Source: Hyposmocoma kahamanoa (Eukaryota; Arthropoda; Insecta; Lepidoptera; Cosmopterigidae). From it: a stretch of 64,000 nucleotides of DNA. Location: assembly GCF_003589595.1 (NCBI RefSeq), contig NW_020653726.1, forward strand, positions 13,261,966-13,325,965, in the 5' to 3' direction. Each line of letters begins with the position of its first letter. The stretch's first letter is position 1. The position numbers and the translations under genes were made by a program. The notes beneath the pieces are model-generated. The model saw nothing but the letters and a program-made list of their open reading frames with translations. It was not told the origin of the DNA and made no database searches. Shown here piece by piece: positions 21,299 through 31,687 of this stretch.

Positions 21299-21906
21299 AA
21301 AGTCTGTCGTTTTTGACGACAGAGTAAAATAACATTCGCAGGGTTGCCAGTTTTTATAAAGTTTTAAATAGTCATGTATTTGTAGTCGACAGTTTTATCG
21401 ATAGATTGTGAAAGAAAGTAAAATTTTGCCAAAAATATCTGAATTGTGAATGTTAAGTCGTTCTAATGATTAGTAATTGCATTATTGCCTTCTTCATGCT
21501 TATTTTGATTGTTGTTCTACAAGTAACCAATTTTTATTCACATAGGTTTTAACAAGAACATTTGACTATATGATTTGACTATCTATATTGTAAAATTTTA
21601 AAATAGATCTCTTCTTTGTATTAAACACCATAATATACATAGTTCTAAATGCCGTAAAATATCCAAGTATGAACTTACAAAAATTGATAATTCATACGAA
21701 CCTGTGCCCAGCAGTTAGACGAATAACGGGTCGATGATGATTCAAATGAACCAAGTTCATTAATTGCTATTTATTGCATAAGAGTGACCCATATTTAGTT
21801 GATTGTCGATAGAATATTTATCGACTGCAATCACTAGCTGCTTGCAAGTGGGCAACACTTTTGCGTCATAAACTGTCATTTTACTCTATTTAAAAAAAAA
21901 CAGACT
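21299..21906. mobile_element. TIR element of about 608 bp
   Basis: The left end AGTCTGTCGTTTTTGACGAC then AGAGTAAAATAACA, and the right end in reverse AGTCTG..AGAGTAAAATGACA with GGGTTGCCA/GTGTTGCCC beyond, make imperfect terminal repeats. GATAGA..TCGACAG motifs repeat inside each arm. Partial relatives are at 43087-43250 and 44910-45066. Around 21698-21745 it includes TGTGCCCAGCAGTTAGACG..GATGATGAT, which looks like an RTE 3' tail. No transposase. Confidence 0.65.
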
Positions 21907-21909
21907 ATA

Positions 21910-22990
21910 CGAGTAGATTACTTACTGATTTGCTTTAGCACTGAAGGAAGATATAGTATGGTTTCATCTATGGTGAAGCTCGAAAACTTCAAGTCATATG
22001 AATTGCCCACTTCAGATCGGACTAGTGAACTTTGATCTGTGAGCTTCTTTAAATTAGGTCCGTGTCTGCCCGCTCTGCAATATTATAAATTACACAGCGA
22101 TATTGCAACAGCACTTCCAACTTAAGCAGTACAAATCTTTCTACGAAGTTTTTACTTACATTTATCGTATTAAAAGTTTAGTTCACCCTTTAAATTAACA
22201 ACAGAACGTATGTAGACAGTGGTTTGATGTAAGGGTACTACTAGCTACTAAACGAAGTAAGCGAGAGGGCTAATTAGATTACACTTACTCGCCTATGAGA
22301 GTGTATGACAAAGTCAAACAGTGCAATTATACTTGTGTTGACAAGAGAAACCTACTTATTTCGACTCATCCGTAGAACAAAGATCTATGTGCAAGTGTGT
22401 AGTACGTTTCGTTCGTTCTTCTTCGCTGTGGATATCAAATCGACAGTTGTTCGATTTTATACTTCCGAAACGAAATAAGATACATACATTTTTAAAACAC
22501 CTTTACCTAGGCCTTACTTTGAATAACGAAATTATTCTCGAAACGTACTTATTCTCATTTCGCTGTATAGTCGGACTCTGTTCTTCGGATAAGTCGATTG
22601 ATTTTTTACGATTTTAGTGGCTCTACGGTAAGCAATGTGGGTGTTAGATGAGTAGGTATCAGATCCGGTTCCAAATAGAAATTTAAAGGAGAGGAATATA
22701 TAGTTTACCTATTTATGATAATTATCCAAACTGATACACAGTTTTCATTGATTTTTGATTAAAAATAACAAACATTGAGAAATCCAAAAAAACACGTAGA
22801 AAAATCTTTGGTTATACGATTTGGTCAGTGACTTGTTTTTTGAGATTGACATTTTACATGTTTGGATACGTCTCGGATACAAACACATGGCACGACATTG
22901 CTTGCGGAAGAATTTTGTTGGTCCAATTAATTTAATAAATATCAAGGTATAATTATCAATGATATATCGTAATAATGATCATAACAATTA
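21910..22990. other. no gene seen
   Basis: Non-coding, AT-rich, with no repeat family recognised. Confidence 0.4.
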
Positions 22991-22993
22991 TCA

Positions 22994-23048
22994 CTTTGAA
23001 CCCTACTGTAAAGGGTCCTAAATGTTGGCTTGTTTGAAAATGCAAATG
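22994..23048 (-). repeat. R4 fragment
   Basis: CTGTAAAGGGTCCTAAATGT, TTGGCTTGTTTGAAAATGCA matches the R4 terminal repeat in reverse, truncated by the adjoining R1. Confidence 0.55.
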
Positions 23049-23049
23049 T

Positions 23050-23290
23050 ATTTTTTTATACTACCAAGTGACGAAACGAACAAGTCGTTTGCTTGGTAGT
23101 AAGCGGCACTGCGCCCGTCATCTGAGACATAAGTTGACAAGTCCCATAAGCCTGTAATTTCACCAGTATTTTTACCATTCAAAACCGGAATGCGGTAGTA
23201 CTCATATTACTGCTCGGTGGCAGAAATGCGTAATGTGGTAGTATTTCCCTGGACGAACTGTTTCACAAGGAGCCTTACTGCTACTAAAAT
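23050..23290 (-). repeat. R1 repeat, hairpin region deleted
   Basis: From AAGTGACGAAACGAACAAGT to AAGGAGCCTTACTGCTACTA. The segment between GGTAGTAAGCGG and CACTGCGCCCGTCA (the hairpin) is lost. Confidence 0.82.
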
Positions 23291-23667
23291 GTATAAGCAA
23301 TCGAGAAAGTCTTAGAACTCGAAATGAACTGTTCGAAATTGGTTCGGTTCTGGGTATTGTACTTTGTATATTGTGGCTGGGTTCTTGGTGTGGTCGTTCA
23401 ACACATAAAATTAGATTTATTGACATTCTTAGATATTGTAGCGTAAATGATTTTGCTACGGTTTTATGCTAAAAGGTATCGTACAGTTTCGTAGAAATGA
23501 GAATTAGTTTTGTTGTAGTACTTACCAGGAGCGAGGAACATAGTTGGTCGAGGGAGAGTTCCGTAACTAGTTAAATCCTATTTGCTAGTCTTAACTTTGA
23601 TGTTAGTTACTTGTTTTTATTTTGTGTTCAATTACAATTAATAATGTTATGGATACAGTCATTTATC

Positions 23668-23791
23668 GTAGAGCACCTTGTGAAAGAGTTCGTCAAGAGA
23701 AGTTCTGCCGCCAAGTAGTAATATCAGCATTATTGCGTTCCGGTTTTGAAGGGTAAGTAAGGGTGCTGGTGAAATTACAGGCACATGGGAC
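23668..23791 (+). repeat. R1 repeat, left part (split by MITE)
   Basis: AGAGCACCTTGTGAAAGAGT to GAAATTACAGGCACATGGGAC. Resumes at 24130. Confidence 0.85.
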
Positions 23792-24129
23792 GGTAACCTA
23801 TCACAAACTCGAGTTTATTTTTTCCGAAATAACGTTTGTTCGAATTTTCATTACCCGAAAACCGAATTATAACGAAACCGTTGTTCTTCCAGGATATGCT
23901 GGGTATTTATCGCAAAAACCCGATTAGGTTCGGTTATGTTAGGTTTAAAATATAAAGAGGCCAGTGGACGAGTGACGGGGATCCCTCCACTGGTTGGCCA
24001 GTCCCACATAACCCATAAAAAAGGTTTAGAATAAAAAAAATTTTCCTCTCAAAATTACTTTCGAGGTTATAAAAATTCGAGCAAACGTTATTTCTGGAAA
24101 ACGTCATTTCGAACTTCTGATAAGTAACC
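23792..24129. mobile_element. MULE-like MITE nested in R1, 9-10 bp target duplication
   Basis: The termini GGTAACCTATCACAA and, in reverse, GGTTACTTATCAGAA start arms of about 75 bp that share AAATAACGTTTGYTCGAATTT. The insert interrupts R1 exactly at ACATGGGAC, which is present on both sides (23783-23791 and 24130-24138; ten bases if the ambiguous C is counted). A 9-10 bp duplication with long inverted repeats is the usual form of Mutator-like elements. It carries no transposase. Superfamily assignment is an inference from target size. Confidence 0.85.
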
Positions 24130-24225
24130 ACATGGGACTTGTCAACTTATTTCTCAGGGTCACGGGCGCAGTCCTCTGAGTGGCACTGCAACTATTATGG
24201 ACAGGCGGGTAGCTTACGACTTGTT
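24130..24225 (+). repeat. R1 repeat, right part (split by MITE)
   Basis: ACATGGGACTTGTCAACTTA, GGGTCACGGGCGCAGT, GAGTGGCACTGCAACTATTA and TACGACTTGTT. Part of the hairpin loop is deleted. Confidence 0.82.
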
Positions 24226-24697
24226 ACTCTATATCTATATGGGCTAACTATTATTGTTATAAGCAATTAATATGAGAAGTTTATTTTGTGCCAATTCAAA
24301 CCTTAGTTAATTTAGTCTATTTGCTCAATAAGTAGAGGAAGCTCTCGATTTAATAAAGTAGGCCTTCGTATATTTATGTATCTATATACTTATATAGATA
24401 CATAACATATTTATGCGTATATTTATGTATCTTGGATACATGCAAATTTAATAGTAGAATATGATACACTGGTGAACCTTCTAACGTTATCCTCGTAACT
24501 TCGTAGAGTATAAAATAAACTTCTGCAGGCGTAGCTCGTTGCGTAGCACAAGAGGATTTATTGAACCGACAGATTTAACACGTGACTCACATAACCGTAG
24601 CACAAAGCTGACGTATTCGCTTTGCGTACCACTTTTAAGTGTTTCACTTTTTGTTTTCTTGCGTTTAAAATATCTAAAAACTGATTTAATTTCCATC

Positions 24698-24768
24698 ATA
24701 GTTGGAAATAAAACTGTATTTTTCGGATCTGAGTCGCGTTATATATTTATTTTTTTCAAAGAAACTAA
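24698..24768 (+). repeat. R4 fragment
   Basis: GTTGGAAATAAAACTGTATT, TTCGGATCTGAGTCGCGT and TATATTTATTTTTTTCAAA match the R4 start at 48306. Confidence 0.6.
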
Positions 24769-24841
24769 AAACTTTATATTACACGAGCCCTATACCCCAC
24801 CAATGGTGGGGTCGGGTTCAGTCTGTGGCGCGTGGTTCTTC

Positions 24842-24910
24842 GGTGGCACAGCGGTTAGTGCTATAGGCGCTTGGTGAGGAGGTTCCGGGTTCAACTCCCG
24901 GTTTGGGCCA
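24842..24910 (+). repeat. tRNA-like SINE head
   Basis: TGGCACAGCGGTTAGTG (A-box-like) and CCGGGTTCAACTCCCGG (a perfect 5-bp T stem with B box GGTTCAACTCC) lie at tRNA-like spacing. The acceptor stem does not pair, so it is not a working tRNA gene. The following 100 bases (GGTTGGTTGGTATTGCCC..) may be its body. Family distinct from R2 and SINE-B. Confidence 0.6.
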
Positions 24911-25331
24911 ATTTAGGAAATGAACATTTCAAAGTTGGTTGGTTGGTATTGCCCTCAGAGATATCGTTACTCTGGTACTCATATTACAGGATATTCCCTA
25001 ATTTGAGACAAGAAATTTGGTGTGATTGTCTGGTATTTTTTTCCCCCTAAATACTTAACCTAAATACTTCGCTTTGGTAAAGCTTCCAAGAAAAAAGAAT
25101 CTAACAGAGAGACGGTTACGGTACAACAAGGCTATAAGTATCTCATTTCGACTACATCGGGAAGTGTGCCTTACATTTTGAACAATTATGAGACCTTGTA
25201 CTCGTAATAGAGCCCCCGTATACTACCTACGTACGGTGGCGTACAGACGCTTCGGGCTTTGCCCTCCGCTGGACGTGGCATACGGCCTCGGCACTTATGA
25301 CTTTGTTGTAAAAAAATAACATGGCTCTTTA

Positions 25332-25990
25332 ATGGCGGTCATGTTGAAAAATGGTAAAAGTAAATTTTGACAGCAAATTATTATTAAACACCCATAGAGA
25401 ACCCCGCATGCTGATTTTCAGTCGAATTACAGCAAATTTTTATCAACCGCCAAAAAAGTCTGATTGGCAGCCACATTGAAAAATGACTAAAAGTAAATTG
25501 ACCGTACTTTAAATATTAAACATCCATAGAGACTCCGACATGCCAATTTTCAGTCGAATTAGAGCAAATTTTTATCTACCGCCAAAAAACGCTTGTATGG
25601 CAGCCATATTGAAAAATGGCGAAAAACTAATGTTGATTCCAAATTATTATCAAGCTCTTCTAGAGACTCCCACGTACCACTACTCAACTCCAACGAACGT
25701 TTGTATGACGGCCATATTTGAAAATAGCGAAAAATCAATTTCGAGCATAAATTATTATAAAAGCCTTCACATGGCAATTCTCAGCCGAAACAGAGGAAGT
25801 ATCTTTCGGCAGGTATTTTTAACGAAAAAATATCTTATATGGCAACCATATTAAAAAATGACGAAAAACAACTTTTGACCCCAAATTATGATTAAGGACT
25901 CCTAAAGATTCCCGCATGCCAATTTTCAGCCGGATCGAAGCAAGTTTTTCGTCGGCCGCCATTTTGAATTCGCCATCTTGAATTTTTTTT
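25332..25990. repeat. degenerate tandem array, five units of about 110-135 bp
   Basis: Units start near 25332, 25466, 25599, 25708 and 25841 at GGCNGCCATATTGAAAAATG. Shared blocks in each are AAATTATTATTAA, CATAGAGACTCC, GCCAATTTTCAGYCGAA and GCAAATTTTTATC. The third unit is shortened. The array ends at GCCATCTTGAATTTTTTTT. The long frames crossing it come from the repeat period and are not genes. Confidence 0.82.
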
Positions 25991-26262
25991 ACCTTATGAA
26001 TGAGCAGTAGAATTTAATCAATATGGCGATTTCATGTGTAATTCTCTTACCTATGAAATATATTATTTATTTAGACTATGTACTATTTGACTTTGGCTTT
26101 GACTTAGTATTTCAAAAACTGAAAAATATTTTTATCACCTTAGTCGCCCGTGACCATATGGCAGCTGTAAAAGAGAAAGTAAAAACAAATATATATTACT
26201 GATAAATATAACTGAAATATTAATTGAATAGAAGGTGACCTGAAGGTGTATTCGCCATTTGG

Positions 26263-26290
26263 ATCCGGAAAAATAGTTTTATTTTCAATA
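26263..26290 (-). repeat. R4 end fragment
   Basis: GGATCCGGAAAAATAGTTTTATTT matches the outer end of R4 in reverse. Confidence 0.4.
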
Positions 26291-26394
26291 CTTTGCAAAA
26301 TCGAAAAATGTAAAGACTCGTAACGAGTTGTTGGTAATTGCATTTTGGTGTACCGTAATTCATTTACCAAGTGAAAGAGTTTTTATTGTACTTA

Positions 26395-26643
26395 TATGTG
26401 GGGCGCACTATAAGTTTCCGGAATGAATAAGAAAAAAATACTATAAATGGTCAGAAATCAATTTATTGTTTCTCAAAATATTCTTCGTTAGCGTTAATGC
26501 ACTTTTTCATACGAATGAACCAATTTTGAAAACATTTATGCCACTTCTCCGTGACAATCTCCGAAACACATTTTTCATATTCTTCAGGTGATGAAAATCG
26601 TTGACCGCGTAACTGGTACTTAATTTTTGTTGAAGTTACTTTT
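26395..26643 (-). pseudogene. mariner transposase, C-terminal end
   Basis: The minus strand reads RFSSPEEYEKCVSEIV, EKWHKCFQNWFIRMKKCINA and NEEYFEKQ followed by a stop at 26463-26465. W-H-x-C-F-x-x-W-x-R-M-x-K-C-I-x-x-x-x-x-Y-F-E-K is the C-terminal signature of mariner-type transposases. Downstream (26395-26430) GGGGCGCACTATAAGTTTCCGG may be the terminal inverted repeat. The catalytic D,D34D domain is absent, so this is a dead 3' remnant. Nothing on the other side of 26643 extends it. Confidence 0.75.
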
Positions 26644-26649
26644 TTTATT

Positions 26650-26900
26650 CTTATCGTATCGATGACATTAGATTATTGTGGCCCAGGATTTATTGCCGTT
26701 ACCCGCGTCACTAGCACTATACGCCATGCTGAAGTGTGGGACATGTTTGCTATGGTGGTGAAAGGATATGCCAATCGGCGTAACGTACTCGCCGATTGTT
26801 GCCCAAAGTGCACCAGATGTACAGAGGACATGAATAGCATGCCATCGTAAGGAAGCTCCTTTCGTGCACCTCTTTTTTTATGTAACCTAAAATTCAAAAT
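26650..26900. other. GC-richer patch, unidentified
   Basis: Open on both strands (for example a plus frame with YCGPGFIAVTRVTS and CCPKCTRCTEDM), with no family resemblance and no convincing splice sites. Could be a worn repeat. Confidence 0.25.
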
Positions 26901-26953
26901 TTTGTGTTGCTAGTGATATTGATTGGGGACCAGTTGTTACTCGATTTAGGGAT

Positions 26954-27082
26954 AGCACTATAATGATATAATGATAAGGCGCGACTTGAGCGAGAGTGAC
27001 ATAAAGCGCGAGATACTGTTCTCGCATAGAAATCACGCGCTCTATGTCGCTCTCGCGCAAGTCGCGTCCTATTGTGCTAGCC
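26954..27082. mobile_element. foldback MITE, arms about 45 bp
   Basis: GCGCGACTTGAGCGAGAGTG..ACATAAAGCGCGAGA is inverted as GCGCTCTATGTCGCTCTCGC..GCAAGTCGCG. AGCACTATAATG and TATTGTGCTAG pair at the outer ends. The GC-rich arms stand out from the AT-rich surroundings. Non-coding. Confidence 0.75.
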
Positions 27083-27159
27083 CTACAGATAGGAGCCCAT
27101 TTACTTCTCTCCAGTTGGAACAAAGAGTAGGCGATTTATACTATTTGAATAAATAACTT

Positions 27160-28596
27160 GTACTACAAAGTTATTTTTAATTTTGTGAAATATTACTTCT
27201 TGGATCCGTATGAATCCAAATTTTCCACGCATTTGTGTATTTATCTCACTCGACTTATTTTTTATTGACCTATAAAAACTGATTTCAATGTTTACTTTTA
27301 TGGCCTGATATTTCAGTGAAAATACAATTTTACTCGCATTCCGGTTTTATATAGGTGAAGGCCTTTTCTTACGTTAGTCTCTATTGTACTCGTAATAAGC
27401 GTTAAAACTGCAACGTAACGTCTTTAACGACGACTATTCTCACGTCAAAATGTAATTTATTATCAAAGCAGAACGACATGATAAATGTAATTATTAGCGT
27501 TAGCGACTTTTCCTGCTAAAGGCGCTAAAATTAGCATCATCCGCCTCCTATTCAGAGGAAAATGAATACTCTGATTAGCGGAATAAAGCGACGTCATTAA
27601 ATAGGCACTCGAGTAGATGATCCTAAATGTTGCTCAACTTTGTGAAAGTTAAAAGTCGCTTTTGCTTCATGATTTATATTTCTTTAAAGAGCTACCTATT
27701 AAAACTTTTTTCAGATTGCAACTCCTTTAACACTTTCAATTCCAACTGCTATAAATCAGAGCTAACCGCGGCAGCTTTCACGTTATGACTTCCTCGTAAA
27801 ATTTACATTTAAAAGTTAATTTTCTCGTTGCCCGGCAATTGTTAATCTTGGATTCGCTGGTGTGAGAGTGTGCTCTGTGTAAAAATTAAGAACATTCTAA
27901 GTTGTCTGCCCGGTCTCGGGTAAGATTACCCTCACCCCTCGCCCCATTCTCTTGCCGTCGAGTTTGCGCTGTTATGATTATTGTTTCATTTTGTAAGTGT
28001 ATTTTCTTCTAGGAATGTCTATATGCAGTTTTTTCCCATTTAAAACTCACCCAAAACCCATTTAAAATAACTATTTAACAATCATTCATCTGAGCATAAA
28101 GTTATATTCAAACTATGAGATCTCAATAAATCAAATCCCTACGTGAGGAAGACACGAACTCACCCTCTTACCCATTTTCCGGACATGAAAAATTGTATGT
28201 GACTAAACTGCATAAATATGCAGCATCTAGGTCGTTAGCTGGGAAATCCGGTTACAAAAGAGTTGGGAGAGAGCGGGCGGAGGCGGCGACTATTTCGTAG
28301 TCCGCAAACGAATTGCAAATGCGACTAGAGCGCGAGTTTGCTCACTCGGTCGCCAAACACGCGCGTGCTCACCGCTACTACCACCGCGCCGATAGAATGC
28401 TAACAAAACGCCCCATGCGCACTTCCAAACTGTGTCATGCTTATCACGTTTTTTTCATCGGGTGAAAGAATCCAGTTAGACAATGCCGTCTATATTTCTG
28501 CTATGAGTTGGATCTGGTTAATGCGCGCACCACGGAAGTGTGGGAGGAGTCAACATATGGTATCGAAATAATATAATAAACATAACGTAAAACACA
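27160..28596. other. repeat-poor stretch, GC-richer at 27.8-28.5 kb
   Basis: No member of the dispersed families found elsewhere occurs here. CpG-containing GC-rich blocks lie at 27900-27980 and 28260-28410 (GAGAGAGCGGGCGGAGGCGG; CACGCGCGTGCTCACCGCTA). A GGTCTCGG|GTAAGA string at about 27921 resembles a 5' splice site. A promoter, UTR exon or enhancer is possible; none is proven. Confidence 0.3.
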
Positions 28597-28608
28597 CGTA
28601 TATAATAA

Positions 28609-28680
28609 AAAACGGTGTTAACCCAGTGGGAGAAAGGTGGCTTCTCAATTGAGTAGTTGACGATTCGAATCCCTTGTATA
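28609..28680 (+). repeat. tRNA-like SINE head (SINE-C)
   Basis: GTGTTAACCCAGTGGGAG and GTGGCTTCTCAATTGAG match the head at 10891. GACGATTCGAATCCC is a B-box-like string. No body follows. Confidence 0.55.
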
Positions 28681-28859
28681 TACTATATAATAGAAGCAAT
28701 ACAGTACGTTGAAGAAGCTTCATAACCTTTGAAAAAAAAATGGAATCATAGGATGCTATGCTAAAAGCATTCCATGGCGTAACCCTTTTTTAGAAGAGAC
28801 CCGTGCAAATCGAAATATTGTTAACCAACTCCACGCTCCTGCACCCAATATCGAAGCAT

Positions 28860-28998
28860 TTAAACAAACATACCCTCTTTCCAACAAAAAAAGAATCATG
28901 AAAATCGGTTCACAAATGCCGAAATTATCGCGTAATATATATAAAAAAACATACAGTCGAATTGAGAACCTCCTCCTTTTTTTGAAGTCGGTTAAAAA
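28860..28998 (+). repeat. R5 repeat, ending GAAGTCGGTTAAAA
   Basis: ACATACCCTCTTTCCAACAA, ATGAAAATCGGTTCACAAAT, CATACAGTCGAATTGAGAAC, CTCCTCCTTTTTTTGAAGTC. Reverse relative at 56318-56470. Confidence 0.7.
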
Positions 28999-29019
28999 AG
29001 TAAGACAAGATAAGAGAAA

Positions 29020-29079
29020 ATCAGCAAAAGCTTATGTAATCATATATATCCATATACGATTAGATAAGCTTTTGCTGAT
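29020..29079. ncRNA. 60-nt near-perfect hairpin (possible small-RNA precursor)
   Basis: ATCAGCAAAAGCTTAT (29020-29035) pairs exactly with ATAAGCTTTTGCTGAT (29064-29079). Inside, a G/G mismatch, TAATC/GATTA, an A/C mismatch and TATAT/ATATA continue the stem to a 4-nt loop: 26 of 28 pairs. Shape and size fit a pre-miRNA or an endo-siRNA hairpin, but it may be a small foldback. It lies just after an R5 repeat. No expression evidence. Confidence 0.4.
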
Positions 29080-30269
29080 ACCTCTCGATTTCCTTACTAC
29101 AATTTCTGTTTTGTCTTTTCTACTTTCTATTCACGAATAAGTTTTACGACCATTCCAGCTTGAAAGCTTAAAGTTTTGTTGTTGAAAAGAAAACTTAGAT
29201 TTAATACAATTTTATATTTTGTGGAAAGTTCCAACTTTAACACAACATCTGCTCTTCAACTTCCGGATCGGCAAATTTACAAAAGATTTATGAAACTTTT
29301 CTCGGCCAATCCACTCTGCTCGCGCAGCGCTGGCGTTCGTTGCGTTTAATCCTTAAGTCCCAGTTTATTTCGCTAATATTCCAGCATGAGAGTGTCGTAT
29401 GTTTTGCTTTAGCCACGTCTAGTTACCGAATAACCCCTGGGGCATCTGTCGAACCGTAATCATGTTGTAATGTGGCTAAGCGGATCAGAATAATAGTAAC
29501 TCTGTGCTATGGAGCGATTATTCATATCTATCCCGGATAGATTGCTATAAATGACCGGGCAGACGGCTGCAAGATTGAGGGCGGTCGTTCCATTGTGACG
29601 TGACTAGGACAGGTTGAAGCGCGCCACTGCATCAATCGTTGCATCCTATTTGATAATGGCCAATGTTTCGGACAATATTGTGCCTGACGGTGTCAGTTAT
29701 ATATCTCTGCTACAACAACCAGTCTCGGGATTTATTCCGTAACATATCAAACAGAATTACACGCAAAGTATAAAGTTTTAAGTATAAAAGACGGTTTCCT
29801 TATTAATATTGGGCACAATTAGAGGAGGCACGGTGTGGCGCGGCAGCATAGCGACGAGGCGGCTGTCACCATAACCGAGCCGAGTTAACCGCCTCTGCGA
29901 GAGTAATTACACTGAACTTCATTTAACTTCCGCAGCTCACTCCAAATACCACCACCACTAAGCACTGTACTTACTTTACTTAGTCCGTAACAAAACGATG
30001 CAATTTTAAGTAACGGACCGCCGAGACAAGTCGGAAATGTGTCCAACTTATTACACGTCTGCGCTTATTTAAGTGCTTCAAGGATTCAGATAGCAAAACG
30101 GATGTAGAAATTGCATCCGTTGGAATGCAATAAAAATAATGAATTTTTAATTTAATTTTAGTGTAAATTTTCAATTTAAACACATACATATATATTAAAA
30201 GGTAATCAATTAGGAAATCGTGCGTCAGGGGCTGCTCAATTATTAGGTTCTAGATAAAGCCACTCTCAG

Positions 30270-30276
30270 TATAAAA
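30270..30276 (+). promoter_or_regulatory. possible TATA box
   Basis: CAGTATAAAATACC is a good TATA-box string about 200 bases before the small frame at 30476. No initiator could be identified 25-35 bases downstream, so this is only a candidate. Confidence 0.2.
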
Positions 30277-30475
30277 TACCAGACTGTTGCCAATTCGCGT
30301 TATCTACGGTACACCAACTTTTATTGCACAGAAGTCTCCAGTTACGGAGTGGCATGATTATACGATAAGTACTCTGCTAATGCGTCTAGTTGTCTACTCT
30401 ACTAACTACTTTCTTACTGAGAACTTTGTTTTAATATATATTCAGTTCGTTCTCTTATCACTACCAGCAGTAAAC

Positions 30476-30613
30476 ATGGCGAGATTGCATTTCAGAGAAA
30501 CGTTGAGTCCCACTAAAGCTAAGAACCAAATGGATGTATTTCGAAAAGCGTTTTCCCCAAGCGGTTACCGAAAACCGCAACGCTTTTCCAGCGATATCAA
30601 GCGGACACGCTAG
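30476..30613 (+). CDS. small ORF candidate, 45 codons, unknown
   Basis: The ATG at 30476 lies in a favourable context (AAACATGG) downstream of a TATA-like box and opens MARLHFRETLSPTKAKNQMD, ending SSDIKRTR and a stop at 30611-30613. The product would be small and basic, with no signal peptide or membrane segment. Over codons 22-38 the DNA forms an inverted repeat (GAAAAGCGTT with AACGCTTTTC, GCGGTT with AACCGC). I do not recognise the peptide, and a frame this short can be chance. Confidence 0.18.
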   Translation: MARLHFRETLSPTKAKNQMDVFRKAFSPSGYRKPQRFSSDIKRTR

Positions 30614-31587
30614 AGACGATTTTCTTGTGCATTTCGTGATAAATCTAAATAGAAACCAGTCTGCCGCGACCACCAAATGGCGACGTAACGATAAGAGTGC
30701 TCCAGTTTTAGTTAACCGATACGATCAACTGCCACTTTTAGATAATAGATAGGTATGGAGTCGATAATGCAAACAATTTCACTGTAGTTGTTTCCAAGTT
30801 GTGCTACGACTAGCAATTTTGCTGGTCAACATGAAGCAGGCGTTAAACTCTGAGCTTACTTCAACATAGGGTCAGCGTTGAACGTATATAATAATTATAT
30901 ACTCGTATAATTATGATTCGACAAGAAAGTATTGCGTGTTTGTTAGATAATAAAGGACAGTTTGTTGTTTGTTATTCAAGTATCTTTTGTTAGAGTGTTT
31001 GTGGACTACTATTTAGTATTTATTATAATAATTACGCCAGTATCGTATCGTGCCTTTTGTATACGTTTGATATCGTGTTGTAAAGATAGCATTTAAATTG
31101 TCTATTAAATGTCGAGTTAATTGTTGGGTTTGTATTGTTTGTTGTGTAATTAGTTGATTATTACTGTTTTAACACCCAATACTTGACATTTCTCTATCCA
31201 AGCGATCAATTTTAACTAGAATACATAACATATTTTTAAAAGCGTTTAGTTCTGTTTACTTTAGAGTATTTATGAGCATTGAAGTAAAATTATCTAAACA
31301 CAAATATGTATTATCTACTGAGACTGCGCTATGCTCTTAAAATTTCTGTTCTACTTCTAAGAGGTTATATAAGTGTTTAGGCGTGGGCTTTGATGCGTGT
31401 GAGGTAGCCGTGAAATTCATGACTACACTTAAACCTTTGCCTTTTAGAAATAACATATATTATCTTATTGTAAAATAGGCTCATAGTCACTTGACGCATT
31501 TATTACACGGGAGAGAAAATTTCATTGAAATGTGTGTAATAACAATCGGTGAAACTAATTTTTTCGTAGGTAACGTAGTAAAAAATT

Positions 31588-31687
31588 NNNNNNNNNNNNN
31601 NNNNNNNNNNNNNNNNNNNNNNNNNNNNNNNNNNNNNNNNNNNNNNNNNNNNNNNNNNNNNNNNNNNNNNNNNNNNNNNNNNNNNNN
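31588..31687. other. assembly gap, 100 N
   Basis: Exactly 100 unknown bases, the usual placeholder for a gap of unknown size. It truncates the following LINE at its 5' side. Confidence 1.

Larger units (their letters stand above)
29100..31260. other. repeat-poor stretch with GC-richer islands
   Basis: No dispersed repeat recognised. GC-richer islands at about 29280-29350, 29580-29640 and 29830-29960 (GGCACGGTGTGGCGCGGCAG). Likely single-copy DNA. No exon could be supported except the small frame at 30476. Confidence 0.3.

Noticed and set aside
25540..25854. 104-codon frame
   Set aside because: Spans three units of the tandem array; the frame follows the repeat period.
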